Below are positions 35,283-43,168 of a DNA stretch of 59,764 bases, one piece after another. Below the pieces are notes generated by a model. That model was not told the DNA's origin. It was given only the letters and a program-made list of their open reading frames with translations, and made no database searches. Both the position numbers and the translations under genes were made by a program. This DNA comes from Bacteroidales bacterium H5 (GTDB lineage: Bacteria; Bacteroidota; Bacteroidia; Bacteroidales; Muribaculaceae): contig DAAQ01000008.1 of NCBI GenBank assembly GCA_001701225.1, forward strand, positions 1 through 59,764, given 5' to 3'. Position 1 is the stretch's first letter. Every line of letters begins with the position of its first letter.

Positions 35283-36569
35283 TCACTTCTTGACCGGAGC
35301 GGTGGTGCCGTTGGCAGCGAATGATGCTATCTGCTCGTCGGTATATCCGTATGCCTTGAGCACCTCTTCGGTATTGCCTCCGAGCTCGGGGCACGGGCCA
35401 TAGACAGGCTGGTAGTTTGACATCGTGAAGGGGACACCCACGGTGACGAACTCTCCGATCTTGCCGCCCTGGTTGATGCGGACAAGGGTATTGCCGTCAT
35501 AGAGGCTCTCGTCGGTCATGATTTCCTTGGTGTTGAGCACGGGGCCTACAGGCACGCCTGCCTTGCCGAGAATGTCTGTCACCTCATATTTGGTCTTGTC
35601 GATGGTGAAGGTCTCGATGCGCTTGTATATCTCCTGTTTGTGCTTGTCGCGTGCGTCGGCGGTGTTGAAATCGGGATTGGTGAGCCAATCCTCGAATCCG
35701 AGAGCCTTGCAGGCCAGCTCGAACTCCTTGGCACCGCGCTGCAGGATGACATAGACGTATGCGTTGGGGTCTGTCTCCCAGCCCTTGCACTTGTAAGTCC
35801 ATCCGAGCACGCCGGAGCCCTCCTGGTTGCCGCCACGGGGCACGAAGTCGCCGAACTTCTCGTTGGGATACTGCGGGAACTGGGTGAGGTATCCGATTCT
35901 GTCGAGGGTGAGCTGGTCGCGGGTCTTGATACGGCACAGGTTGAGGCACGCGTTGTGCATCGACTGATATACATAGCATCCCTCGCCGGTCTTCTCGCGC
36001 TGTACGAGGGCGGCCAGGATACCTATGGCCAGGTGCATACCGGTGTTTGAGTCGCCAAGCGCCGCGCCCGACTGAGTAGGCACATCATTGTCGCCGGTCC
36101 ACCAGCCTGTGGTCGAGGCTGCGCCTGCGGTCACCTGGGCTACGGGCTCGTATGCCTTCAGGTCCTTGTATTTCGACGATACCGGGAATCCCTTGATGGT
36201 GCCGTAGATACACCTTGGGTTGAGCTTGTGTACCTCTTCCCAGCTGAATCCGAGCTTGTCCATGGCTCCCGGGTGGAGGTTCTCGATAAATATGTCGGCG
36301 CTCTGGATGAGTTTGGTGAGGATGGCCTTGCCGTCGGGGGTCTTGGCGTCGAGGGCGAGTGATTTCTTGTCTGAGTTAAGCTGCAGGAAATAGTAGCTGG
36401 GGCAGTCGGGGTCAAACTGCAGTTCCTTTCGGGTCGCGTCACCCACACCGGGGCGCTCAATCTTGATTACCTCGGCTCCAAGCCATGCGAGGAGCTGGGT
36501 ACAGGATGGTCCTGACTGGACTTCTGTAAAGTCGATGATTTTGATTCCTTGAAGTGGAGCAGTATTCAT
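35283..36569 (-). CDS. frc: Formyl-CoA:oxalate CoA-transferase
   Basis: 428 residues from ATG 36569, exactly the usual Frc length; the open frame extends 34 codons upstream but the family start is LQGIKIIDFTEVQSGPSCTQ. A class III CoA-transferase moving CoA from formyl-CoA to oxalate. The catalytic Asp is in AALGDSNTGMHL near residue 172; VPRGGN near 257 matches the glycine loop region of Frc, and CKGWETDPNAYVYV matches CKGWETDADSYVYF of the Oxalobacter enzyme. First gene of the operon frc-oxc-AEC. No TAnnTTTG box was found in its leader, which may mean activator control. Confidence 0.94.
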   Translation of the reverse strand: MNTAPLQGIKIIDFTEVQSGPSCTQLLAWLGAEVIKIERPGVGDATRKELQFDPDCPSYYFLQLNSDKKSLALDAKTPDGKAILTKLIQSADIFIENLHPGAMDKLGFSWEEVHKLNPRCIYGTIKGFPVSSKYKDLKAYEPVAQVTAGAASTTGWWTGDNDVPTQSGAALGDSNTGMHLAIGILAALVQREKTGEGCYVYQSMHNACLNLCRIKTRDQLTLDRIGYLTQFPQYPNEKFGDFVPRGGNQEGSGVLGWTYKCKGWETDPNAYVYVILQRGAKEFELACKALGFEDWLTNPDFNTADARDKHKQEIYKRIETFTIDKTKYEVTDILGKAGVPVGPVLNTKEIMTDESLYDGNTLVRINQGGKIGEFVTVGVPFTMSNYQPVYGPCPELGGNTEEVLKAYGYTDEQIASFAANGTTAPVKK

Positions 36570-36723
36570 AGTCTTTGGATGATTTTTTAGGCCGCGTGTC
36601 TGTTGTGGCATGTCGCGGACAAGTTGTGTAGAATCTTTATTGAGTTTATATTTAAAACACATACCTGTCAAAAATGTTTCCTGTCTGTCACTTGCGGAGA
36701 TATTAAAAATGTAACAGCTACTT

Positions 36724-36739
36724 TATGTTATATAACATA
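36724..36739. promoter_or_regulatory. Perfect 16-bp palindrome, candidate operator
   Basis: TATGTTATATAACATA is a perfect inverted repeat in the divergent region between frc and the recombinase gene, 10 nt upstream of the latter's -33 box and about 155 nt upstream of frc. The spacing suits a dimeric regulator, for example of the Crp/Fnr type (inference). Confidence 0.55.
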
Positions 36740-36748
36740 TCCCCGCCG

Positions 36749-36780
36749 TTTGTTTTTCTCGCGACAAAATCCTAATTTCG
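36749..36780 (+). promoter_or_regulatory. Promoter of the recombinase-hpf unit
   Basis: TTTG (36749-36752), a 20-nt gap and TAATTTCG (36773-36780), one base off the -7 consensus, 29 nt ahead of the ATG. Confidence 0.55.
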
Positions 36781-36809
36781 CAATCGAACCTCCCAAATAA
36801 GCGCTGCCT

Positions 36810-37745
36810 ATGACTCTTCTGGAGCAATTCCTGGCATATATCGGACATGAGCTGGGCTATTCGCGGCTTACGGTGGCGGCCTATCGCAGCGACCTGACGC
36901 AATGGGCCAATGATGCGACCGGCGGCTGTCCCGAAGCCCTCGACCCGATGAGCGTAACCGCATCCGACCTGCGGGTATGGATAGGTGATGTGGCGCGCAA
37001 GGGGGTATCGCCCCGCACCATCAGGCGCAAGATAGCCACACTCAGGGCATTCTATCGCTTCCTGATGCGTCATCACGGACTTAAATCCAGTCCGGCGTCA
37101 ATGCTCACCCTCCCCAAGACTCCGAAACCTATACCCGTGTATGTGCGTCAGTCAGAGACACAGGCCATACTCGACATGCCTGTCCCTGCTGATGATTTCG
37201 TGTCTGTGCGCGACCGTCTGGTGCTCGACATTTTCTATACCACAGGGCTGCGTTGCAGCGAGCTCATGGCTCTGCGCGATGTCGACGTAGACACCCTACA
37301 TGGTGAACTAAAAGTGGTCGGCAAGCGTAATAAGGAAAGAGTGGTGCCATTCGGCAGAGAGCTTGCCGCATCCATCGACGCCTACCGTCGGCTGCGCGAC
37401 TCGTCACCCTCGACATCAGTGCCACCGTCCGAGCCCTCGGCGCCGTTGCTGGTGCGCGAGGACGGACGTCCTCTCTACCGCAAGATGGTCTACAATATCG
37501 TCCATGCACGGCTCACTGAAGGTGGCGCGCATGCCGAACGGCTCAGCCCCCACGTAATGCGCCACTCGTGTGCCACAGATATGCTCAATGCCGGAGCCCC
37601 CATCGCTTCGGTGCAGCAGATGCTCGGACACGCATCGCTCGTCTCAACCCAGGTCTACACTCATGTGACATACAAAGACCTTAAAAATAACTATCAACTC
37701 GCACATCCCCGTGCACAAAAGAAAGGAGGACAATATGGACACTAA
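36810..37745 (+). CDS. xerC: Tyrosine recombinase, XerC/XerD type
   Basis: 311 residues, the housekeeping Xer size. N-terminal SAM-like DNA-binding domain (LLEQFLAYIGHELGYSRLTV) and the catalytic domain: Arg in YTTGLRCSELMAL near 147, Lys region VGKRNKERVVPF near 170, HVMRHSC near 248-253 (His and second Arg), LGHASLVSTQVYTHVT near 272-287 with the His and nucleophilic Tyr. It would resolve chromosome dimers at dif. In Bacteroidales the gene paired with hpf is usually the chromosomal Xer, not an integrase. The hpf start lies inside its last codons. No dif site was recognised here. Confidence 0.9.
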   Translation: MTLLEQFLAYIGHELGYSRLTVAAYRSDLTQWANDATGGCPEALDPMSVTASDLRVWIGDVARKGVSPRTIRRKIATLRAFYRFLMRHHGLKSSPASMLTLPKTPKPIPVYVRQSETQAILDMPVPADDFVSVRDRLVLDIFYTTGLRCSELMALRDVDVDTLHGELKVVGKRNKERVVPFGRELAASIDAYRRLRDSSPSTSVPPSEPSAPLLVREDGRPLYRKMVYNIVHARLTEGGAHAERLSPHVMRHSCATDMLNAGAPIASVQQMLGHASLVSTQVYTHVTYKDLKNNYQLAHPRAQKKGGQYGH

Positions 37746-38031
37746 CATCAAAGCCATCCATTTTGACATCACCGACAAGCTCACAGCCTTCGTCGAGAAG
37801 AAGGTCGACCGCATCATCCGCCGCTTCCCCAACGTCATATCGGTTGACGTTTCGCTCAGACTCATAAAGCCCGAGACCGCAATGAACAAGAACGCCATCA
37901 TCGTCATGGCAGTTCCCGACCGCGACGATCTCGTGGGCGACAAGACCGCCGACACCTTCGAGGAGGCCGTAGACCTCAGCCTCGAGGCTATCGAGAAGCA
38001 GCTTGAGAAAGTCAAAGGAAAGAACAGATAG
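37735..38031 (+). CDS. hpf: Ribosome hibernation promoting factor, short form
   Basis: 98 residues from ATG 37735; the frame is open eight codons further upstream, but AAAGGAGG sits ideally 5 nt before this ATG, a strong Shine-Dalgarno that is uncommon in this phylum. MDTNIKAIHFDITDKLTAFV then EKKVDRIIRRFPNVISVDVS shows the beta-alpha-beta-beta-beta-alpha S30AE fold; the C-terminal tail is only a short lysine-rich stretch (EKQLEKVKGKNR). Binds the decoding centre of the 30S subunit and shuts down idle ribosomes. The 11-nt overlap with xerC implies coupled translation. Confidence 0.92.
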   Translation: MDTNIKAIHFDITDKLTAFVEKKVDRIIRRFPNVISVDVSLRLIKPETAMNKNAIIVMAVPDRDDLVGDKTADTFEEAVDLSLEAIEKQLEKVKGKNR

Positions 38032-38039
38032 ACATAAAA

Positions 38040-38066
38040 GCCGCCCGGAGCCATGCTCCGGGCGGC
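38040..38066 (+). terminator. xerC-hpf terminator
   Basis: GCCGCCCGGAG (38040-38050) and CTCCGGGCGGC (38056-38066) with a 5-nt loop, followed by GTGTTTTTTG. Confidence 0.88.
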
Positions 38067-38085
38067 GTGTTTTTTGAGGGGATGT

Positions 38086-38113
38086 GACTTATAAGATTTA
38101 TAAGACTTATAAC
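38086..38113. repeat. GACTTATAA-type word repeat
   Basis: Three 9-nt units (GACTTATAA, GATTTATAA, GACTTATAA) immediately before the convergent GH28 stop codon. Same family as 6427-6475. Confidence 0.75.
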
Positions 38114-38114
38114 C

Positions 38115-39614
38115 TTACTCGCTTATCTTGACGTTCTTCACGCCCTCGCCTTCGGTAATCTTCTTGCCGGGGACGTCGATTGTGACATTCTTGAGCGTGA
38201 GGCCGTCGACGTGGTTGAGGGTTATGCCCTGGTCGGCGCGGAAGCGCGAGTTGCTGATGACCACATTCTGCATCGGCATCTCGGGGAGACCGTTGAAGAG
38301 CGCGGCACGCTTGGCCGAGCGGCATGTGACATCGTTGATGTACATGTTGCGGAATGCGGGGGTCTCCTCGGTCACGGGGGGCACGGGTGCGCCGGGCTTG
38401 ATGCCATAATAGAGGTCGAATATCAGGGCGTCGCCTGCGATGTCGGTCATCTTGATGTTGTCGACATATATGTCCTCGACCACACCGCCACGTCCGCGGG
38501 TCGACTTGAAGCGCAGGCCTACATCAGTGCCGATGAACACGCAGTTCCTCACCACAATATCCTTGCAGCCGCCCGACATCTCGGAGCCGATGACAAATCC
38601 GCCATGGCCGTGATATACGGTGCATCCCTCGATGAGCACGTTCTTGCAGGGTATGCCGCGGTCACGGCCATCCTTGTCCTTGCCCGACTTGATGCACATG
38701 GCGTCGTCACCCACATCAAAGCGGCTGTTGAGCAGCAGCACATTGGTACATGACTCGATGTCGATGCCGTCGCCATTCTGGGCATACCACGGATTGCGCA
38801 CGTTCACGTTGTCGACAATCAGGTTTTCGCAGAGCAGGGGATGTATGTTCCATGCGGGCGAATTCTCGAATGTGGCGTCCTTGAGCAGCACGTTCTTGCA
38901 TCCGATGAACGACAGCAGCACGGGGCGCAGGAAATCGTGTGCATAGTCCACCTTGGCCTGGTCGCCTGTATGGACGCCTGCCTGCAGCTCCTTGCTGTCA
39001 TACACCTCGCGGATGCGCTCGTTGGGGAACCAGATGTCCCCCTTGGCGTTGACACAGCCCGTGCGGGTGAGCTCCTTCCACTGGTTGTCTGTCATCTTGC
39101 CGCGCTTCACGGGACGCCATTTCTGGCCGTTGCCGTTGAATGTGCCGTCGCCCGTGATGGCGATGTCATGTTTGCCGCGTGCCGTGAGGGGCGACTTGCA
39201 GCGCCAGGTCTTGATTCCCTCCCAGTCTGAGTCGAGGGCAGGATAGTCGGCGAGGTTCTCGCTGAACAGCACCAGCGCCCCGCGCTCGACGTGCAGCTCG
39301 ACATTGCTCTCGAACTCTATGGGGCCTGTGTACCAGATTCCCTCCGGCACCACCAGGCGTCCTCCGCCTTTCTGCGCCAGATGGGCCATGGCTTTGGCAA
39401 ATGCCTCGGTGTTGAGGGTCACGCCGTCGTTGACGCCACCGAAATCGGTTATCTTCACCTCGTGTGCGGGGATGGCGGGTGCCGTCACCACGGGCATCTC
39501 TATGGGCAGGTTGCTGTAGCAGGCCGAATATCCCGAACCGGCTGCCACGGCAGCGAACGGATTGAGGGCCAGGGCTGTGCCCGCCGCACAGGCGAGCAGG
39601 GTCTTTGTCATCAT
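38115..39614 (-). CDS. GH28 polygalacturonase-family enzyme
   Basis: 499 residues. Signal peptide (LLACAAGTALALNPFAAVAA). N-terminal IKITDFGGVNDGVTLNTEAF-like start (VKITDFGGVNDGVTLNTEAF), then a right-handed beta-helix. Catalytic elements: NGDGIDIESC near residue 285, GDDAMCIKSGKD near 305 (the Asp pair), GHGGFVIGSEMSGG near 330 (His) and LRFKSTRGRGG near 355. It would cleave galacturonan or a related uronate chain of pectin, in the periplasm or at the cell surface. Follows the pectinesterase gene by 28 nt on the same strand, so de-esterification and cleavage genes are co-transcribed. Confidence 0.92.
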   Translation of the reverse strand: MMTKTLLACAAGTALALNPFAAVAAGSGYSACYSNLPIEMPVVTAPAIPAHEVKITDFGGVNDGVTLNTEAFAKAMAHLAQKGGGRLVVPEGIWYTGPIEFESNVELHVERGALVLFSENLADYPALDSDWEGIKTWRCKSPLTARGKHDIAITGDGTFNGNGQKWRPVKRGKMTDNQWKELTRTGCVNAKGDIWFPNERIREVYDSKELQAGVHTGDQAKVDYAHDFLRPVLLSFIGCKNVLLKDATFENSPAWNIHPLLCENLIVDNVNVRNPWYAQNGDGIDIESCTNVLLLNSRFDVGDDAMCIKSGKDKDGRDRGIPCKNVLIEGCTVYHGHGGFVIGSEMSGGCKDIVVRNCVFIGTDVGLRFKSTRGRGGVVEDIYVDNIKMTDIAGDALIFDLYYGIKPGAPVPPVTEETPAFRNMYINDVTCRSAKRAALFNGLPEMPMQNVVISNSRFRADQGITLNHVDGLTLKNVTIDVPGKKITEGEGVKNVKISE

Positions 39615-39642
39615 ATCGTATATAGGTTTTTATGGTTTCACA

Positions 39643-40938
39643 TCAGTTGAATGTCTGTTTTCCCTTGGCTCCCCAGGGGTTTACGGCCCTCACCTTGAGG
39701 GATGTCTTGATTTGGGGGACGGACAGGGATGTCGCCTCTGTGGCGGTGATGATATGGTCGCCGTCATAGACTATATATCCGGCTGCGCCCTCGACGGGTT
39801 GCCATGACAGGGTGCCGTTCTCATATTTCAGCTCTGTGGGCGCGGGTAGTCTCGTCATCATAGCGGCAGGATCCCATCCCTCGGCGGGACGGATGATGGC
39901 ATCGTAGGTATATCGCGCTGCCTCGGCATCTGTCACCGATGCGCGGGCTGTCCCTTCGGTGACCTCGCCCGTCTTGCGGTCGCGCACCTTATAGAGTGTC
40001 TTGCGTGCCGATGTGTCGTCGGGTTTGCCAAGGCGGTCGCGTGTGCCGTGGTCTGCCATCATCGCGGGGATGGTGCCCATGTCGCCCCAGCCTTCGGGAA
40101 GGATGGGTATGAGCAGTGTGGTGTTGAGCCACAGCACTTTTGGAGCTCCCTTCCACGGACGTCCCAGTTTCAGTTTGCCGTCGGCCGCCTCGGCGTTGCC
40201 GTCGACGGTGCATCCGTCAAGCACATATCCCCACTTGACATCGGGGCCATGGCTCGGGGCCACAATCACAGAGCCGCCGCGCACGTTATAGAACACCGAG
40301 TTCTCGACCAGGGCATCGCCACCGCCATACATATAGTCGACAGCACCCTCTATGCGGCAGTCGCGCGCGTATGTGCGGCACGTATCCTCGTTGGCCGTGC
40401 GCCAAGTGTCCTGGAATCCGCGCAGCACACATCCGTTCAGGGCCGAACGGTCGGCATTGGTGTGCATGGCCAGGGCCTGTGGGCCGCTTGTGGCATCCAC
40501 ACCCCAGTCGTTGGTGAAGGTGATGTCCTCGGCATAGAATCCGGGAGCCTTGACCATCACCACAGCCGGACCTTTGCCATAGGTGGGCGATTCGGGATTG
40601 TGTACTGAGCTTTGCCAGTATATCGTCTTGTCAAAACGGCTGTTTTCCTGAGCCTTTCCTCCTTGATTGACAAGATGGTGTATCACGGTGCGTCCGCGGT
40701 CCTGGCCTATCAGATGGATGTTTGGTTTTGTCTCGGGAATCTCTATCAGCTCGTCATAGTCGCCGTTCTTGATAAGTATTTTCCAGGGACGGATGCTTCC
40801 CTCGGGGGCTGCTGCGATGGCCTCGCTCACGGTGCGGAAATCGCCCGTACCGTCTGCGGCCACTATCGAATCGTATGGCCCGGCTGCCGAGGCTGACAGC
40901 GCTGCCATGACAAATGCAGGTAACAGAAGTCTTTTCAT
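39643..40938 (-). CDS. CE8 pectinesterase with C-terminal Fn3-like domain
   Basis: 431 residues. Signal peptide (LLLPAFVMAALSASAAG). Catalytic beta-helix: DSIVAADGTGDFRTVSEAIA at the start, SGPQALAMHTNADRSALNGC near 165 (Gln), FQDT near 188 (Asp), EGAVDYMYGGGDALVEN near 207 (nucleophile Asp) and LGRPWKG near 252 (Arg/Trp). Residues 366-431 (APTELKYENGTLSWQPVEGA, AAGYIVYDGDHI) look like a fibronectin type III-like module, as in other Bacteroidales pectinesterases. Removes methyl esters from pectin before GH28 attack. Confidence 0.92.
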   Translation of the reverse strand: MKRLLLPAFVMAALSASAAGPYDSIVAADGTGDFRTVSEAIAAAPEGSIRPWKILIKNGDYDELIEIPETKPNIHLIGQDRGRTVIHHLVNQGGKAQENSRFDKTIYWQSSVHNPESPTYGKGPAVVMVKAPGFYAEDITFTNDWGVDATSGPQALAMHTNADRSALNGCVLRGFQDTWRTANEDTCRTYARDCRIEGAVDYMYGGGDALVENSVFYNVRGGSVIVAPSHGPDVKWGYVLDGCTVDGNAEAADGKLKLGRPWKGAPKVLWLNTTLLIPILPEGWGDMGTIPAMMADHGTRDRLGKPDDTSARKTLYKVRDRKTGEVTEGTARASVTDAEAARYTYDAIIRPAEGWDPAAMMTRLPAPTELKYENGTLSWQPVEGAAGYIVYDGDHIITATEATSLSVPQIKTSLKVRAVNPWGAKGKQTFN

Positions 40939-40972
40939 GGTTGGAATATTACAGGTGTGATGAACATTTCTG

Positions 40973-41004
40973 CAAAGATACGGATTTATGGCCTAAGCCG
41001 GAAA
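40973..41004 (-). promoter_or_regulatory. Promoter of the pectin operon
   Basis: On the minus strand TTTC (41004-41001), a 20-nt gap and TATCTTTG (40980-40973); the leader to the ATG at 40938 is about 30 nt. Confidence 0.55.
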
Positions 41005-41100
41005 TCTTTGGCATAAATTCATCGTAATGTTAAAATCTTGAGGTGTAAAAATACAATAATTTACATAATTTTACATAGTAAATAAAGTGTGAAATCGAGT

Positions 41101-41125
41101 TTTGGTTTTTTAGAATTATTTTGCA
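41101..41125. repeat. Second copy of the 25-nt shared sequence
   Basis: Matches 11299-11323 at 24 of 25 bases. Lies in the 351-bp AT-rich divergent region between the pectinesterase and ndk genes; apart from the promoters and this sequence I see nothing else in that region. Confidence 0.7.
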
Positions 41126-41212
41126 TTAAGTGCTAAACCTTTGTCAGATACCGAGATAAGGTCTATTTTGGCCGATTTGCGGTTGCTATATATAGGTGTA
41201 GGGCACTGCGCG

Positions 41213-41244
41213 TTTGGCTAATTGGCTTAAAATGACTAAATTTG
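41213..41244 (+). promoter_or_regulatory. ndk promoter
   Basis: TTTG (41213-41216), a 20-nt gap and TAAATTTG (41237-41244), 45 nt before the ndk ATG. Confidence 0.7.
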
Positions 41245-41289
41245 AGACGGTTTAATTTAAAACCTAAATAAACGTTAAAAACACCCACG

Positions 41290-41751
41290 ATGGAACAGAC
41301 TCTTGTCATATTCAAACCCTCGGCAGTCAACAGGGCTCTCTGCGGACGGATTCTCAGCCGTTTCGAGGAGAAAGGTCTGGTGATAGCCGGTATGAAGATG
41401 ATGCAACTCTCCGAAGAGCTGTTGCGCGAGCACTATGCTCACCTCGTCAATCTTCCCTTCTTTCCCACCCTCGTCCGCTCGATGATGGCCTCACCCGTCA
41501 TCGTCATGGTGCTTCGCGGCGTTGACGCCATCAATGTCGTGCGCCTCATGACCGGTGCCACCAATGGGCGCCAGGCAGCTCCCGGCACCATACGCGGCGA
41601 CTATGCAATGTCCAATCAGGAAAACATCATACATGCCTCTTCCTCGCCCGAGGATGCCGAGGCTGAGATAAAGAGGTTTTTCTCCCCCACTGAGATTTTT
41701 GACTACTCTCCCGCCACGGCAGCTTTTGTCAACGGCCCTCTCGAAAAGTAA
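41290..41751 (+). CDS. ndk: Nucleoside diphosphate kinase
   Basis: 153 residues. MEQTLVIFKPSAVNRALCGR at the start and the active-site stretch NIIHASSSPEDAEAEIKRFF near 111-130 with the phosphorylated His near residue 114. RGDYAMSN occupies the position of the usual RGDFGxx nucleotide loop. Balances NTP and dNTP pools by phosphate transfer. The length is a little above the usual 140-150. Followed by the M23 peptidase gene after 79 nt. Confidence 0.95.
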   Translation: MEQTLVIFKPSAVNRALCGRILSRFEEKGLVIAGMKMMQLSEELLREHYAHLVNLPFFPTLVRSMMASPVIVMVLRGVDAINVVRLMTGATNGRQAAPGTIRGDYAMSNQENIIHASSSPEDAEAEIKRFFSPTEIFDYSPATAAFVNGPLEK

Positions 41752-41830
41752 CTTATACTGACATCCTCTCCCGCCGAAGATTATCAACCCAATCAAGCAT
41801 CACTCCTCTTGCCGAAAAATAATACCAGTA

Positions 41831-42643
41831 ATGTCCGTTAAAATCAGAATAATACTCGCAGCATCACTTATAACCCTCTCAGGCCTCGTGGCCAACGCCC
41901 AGCGCCGTCTTCCCGCCGAGCACTCACAGCAGCACAATTCTCTCATTGCCAATCAGAGCCCCTCGGTCAATCCTTTCAAGATCGAGAACAATTCCATGCT
42001 CTTCAACGACATCAAGGAGCGTGAGGAACTCTCGCTCGACGGCGAGATATTCTCGCTCAACTGGGAATCACAGAGCGTAAATCCTTATGGTAACATCGAG
42101 ATTCCCGAGCGTCACGACATCGACGTGAGCGATTATGTGAGCCCCGTTCCCGGCTATGTGACCTCCAACTATGGCTACCGCGCCCGTTTCCGCCGCAACC
42201 ACTACGGCATAGACCTCAAGCTTCAGATCGGTGATACGGTGCGTTGCGCCTTCCCCGGCAAGGTGCGCCTCACCAAATATGAGGGACGCGGATATGGATA
42301 CTATGTCGTGGTACGTCATCCCAACGGTATGGAGACGGTCTACGGCCACCTGAGCCGCTTCCTTGTCAAGCCCAACCAGACCGTCAAGGCCGGTGAGGCT
42401 ATCGCACTCGGCGGCAACACAGGCCGTTCGACAGGTCCCCACCTCCATTTCGAGACACGCTATCTCGGCATCCCCATCAATCCTGCAGCCATCATCGACT
42501 TTGAGAACGGTGTGCCGCACAAGGATGTGTTCGCGTTCGACAAACGCACCAACGCCAAGCCCCAGCGCTACGCTCCCAAGAAATCGACTTCAAAGAAGAA
42601 GACCTACGCCTCGAAGCGCAAGAGGAGCACCCGCAAAAAGTGA
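41831..42643 (+). CDS. M23-family peptidoglycan endopeptidase
   Basis: 270 residues. Signal peptide (IILAASLITLSGLVANAQ). The lysostaphin-like domain covers about residues 98-225: YVTSNYGYRARFRRNHYGID (first zinc His and Asp, near 124-128), YVVVRHPNGMETVYGHLSRF, and STGPHLHFE near 200-208 (HxH). All four metal and catalytic positions are present, so it should be an active DD-endopeptidase rather than a degenerate activator. A lysine-rich tail (residues 240-270) may bind the anionic wall or membrane. Acts on peptidoglycan cross-links in the periplasm. Confidence 0.93.
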   Translation: MSVKIRIILAASLITLSGLVANAQRRLPAEHSQQHNSLIANQSPSVNPFKIENNSMLFNDIKEREELSLDGEIFSLNWESQSVNPYGNIEIPERHDIDVSDYVSPVPGYVTSNYGYRARFRRNHYGIDLKLQIGDTVRCAFPGKVRLTKYEGRGYGYYVVVRHPNGMETVYGHLSRFLVKPNQTVKAGEAIALGGNTGRSTGPHLHFETRYLGIPINPAAIIDFENGVPHKDVFAFDKRTNAKPQRYAPKKSTSKKKTYASKRKRSTRKK

Positions 42644-42661
42644 CCCTCGGCCATACGCAAG

Positions 42662-42703
42662 GCACCGACGCCCGCCCGGACATCCCGGCGCGGGCGTCGG
42701 TGC
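42662..42703 (+). terminator. M23 gene terminator
   Basis: GCACCGACGCCCGC (42662-42675) pairs with GCGGGCGTCGGTGC (42690-42703), a 14-bp stem 19 nt after the stop. Confidence 0.8.
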
Positions 42704-42748
42704 GTATAGGGGGTATATATTAAAAAGGTGTGATTGGATAGCAGGGTG

Positions 42749-42964
42749 CTGTGCCCCGCAAAGCGGGGCTGTGAAACATAGACCCAAGGCTTGCCTTGGG
42801 GTAAAGTACATCTCTTATCTGCAGCGACCCTATCAGGGGCCGTGGAGTATCCGTAATCGCGTGTAATCCCGGATACCCTGCGGGCACCCGAATAGATTTG
42901 TTGTGTCTTTTCCCCGAGGCAAGCCTCGGGGCTACTATCCCATGCCCCGCATTGCGGGGCATAC
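42749..42964. mobile_element. MITE-like element with hairpin-bearing inverted termini
   Basis: The left end (42750-42810) and the reverse complement of the right end (42904-42963) align with about 70% identity. Each end contains the same two small hairpins in mirrored order: GCCCCGC-AAA-GCGGGGC and CCCAAGGC-TT-GCCTTGGG on the left, CCCCGAGGC-AA-GCCTCGGGG and GCCCCGC-ATT-GCGGGGC on the right. A 93-bp core (42811-42903) separates them. GGGTG occurs directly outside both ends (42744-42748 and 42965-42969), resembling a 5-bp target duplication. No transposase gene. Could instead be a REP/BIME-type element. Confidence 0.6.
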
Positions 42965-42974
42965 GGGTGAGGTG

Positions 42975-43010
42975 AGTAGTTCTAGTTGAACTAGTTCAAC
43001 TAGAACTACT
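42975..43010. repeat. Perfect 36-bp palindrome (AACTAG words)
   Basis: The left half AGTAGTTCTAGTTGAACT is followed directly by its exact reverse complement. Built from repeated TTCTAGTTGAACTAG words, like the other word repeats. Lies between the inverted-repeat element and the upstream region of sigma factor copy B. Confidence 0.85.
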
Positions 43011-43030
43011 AGGACATCCCTTAATCTTCT

Positions 43031-43079
43031 GCAACATTTCGTAACATAATTGTAGGCTGTAACAAAGTTGCAACAATTT
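43031..43079 (+). promoter_or_regulatory. Upstream motif cluster of sigma factor copy B
   Basis: GCAACATTTCGTAACATAAT (43031-43050), then TGTAACAAAGTTGCAACA ending at 43075. The first part matches the upstream element of copy A (13134-13150) with one gap. Candidate binding region for a shared regulator. Confidence 0.5.
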
Positions 43080-43168
43080 TGATATATGGTTAATACGTTG
43101 ATAATCAATTTATAAAATGTTATATCAAAAAATTCTTTGTGTTTTGTGAAATTATTTTTCACTTAAAT

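Noticed and set aside
36570..36671. N-terminal extension of Frc by 34 codons
   Set aside because: Frc proteins start at the conserved IDFT region; the extension has no similarity, and ATG 36569 gives the family length of 428.
36810..37745. Integrase of a mobile element
   Set aside because: Size, motifs and linkage to hpf fit a housekeeping Xer recombinase; no attachment sites, tRNA or cargo genes are seen.
42720..42962. An 80-residue frame within the inverted-repeat element
   Set aside because: The sequence is explained by paired hairpins, and the translation has no domain or start signals.
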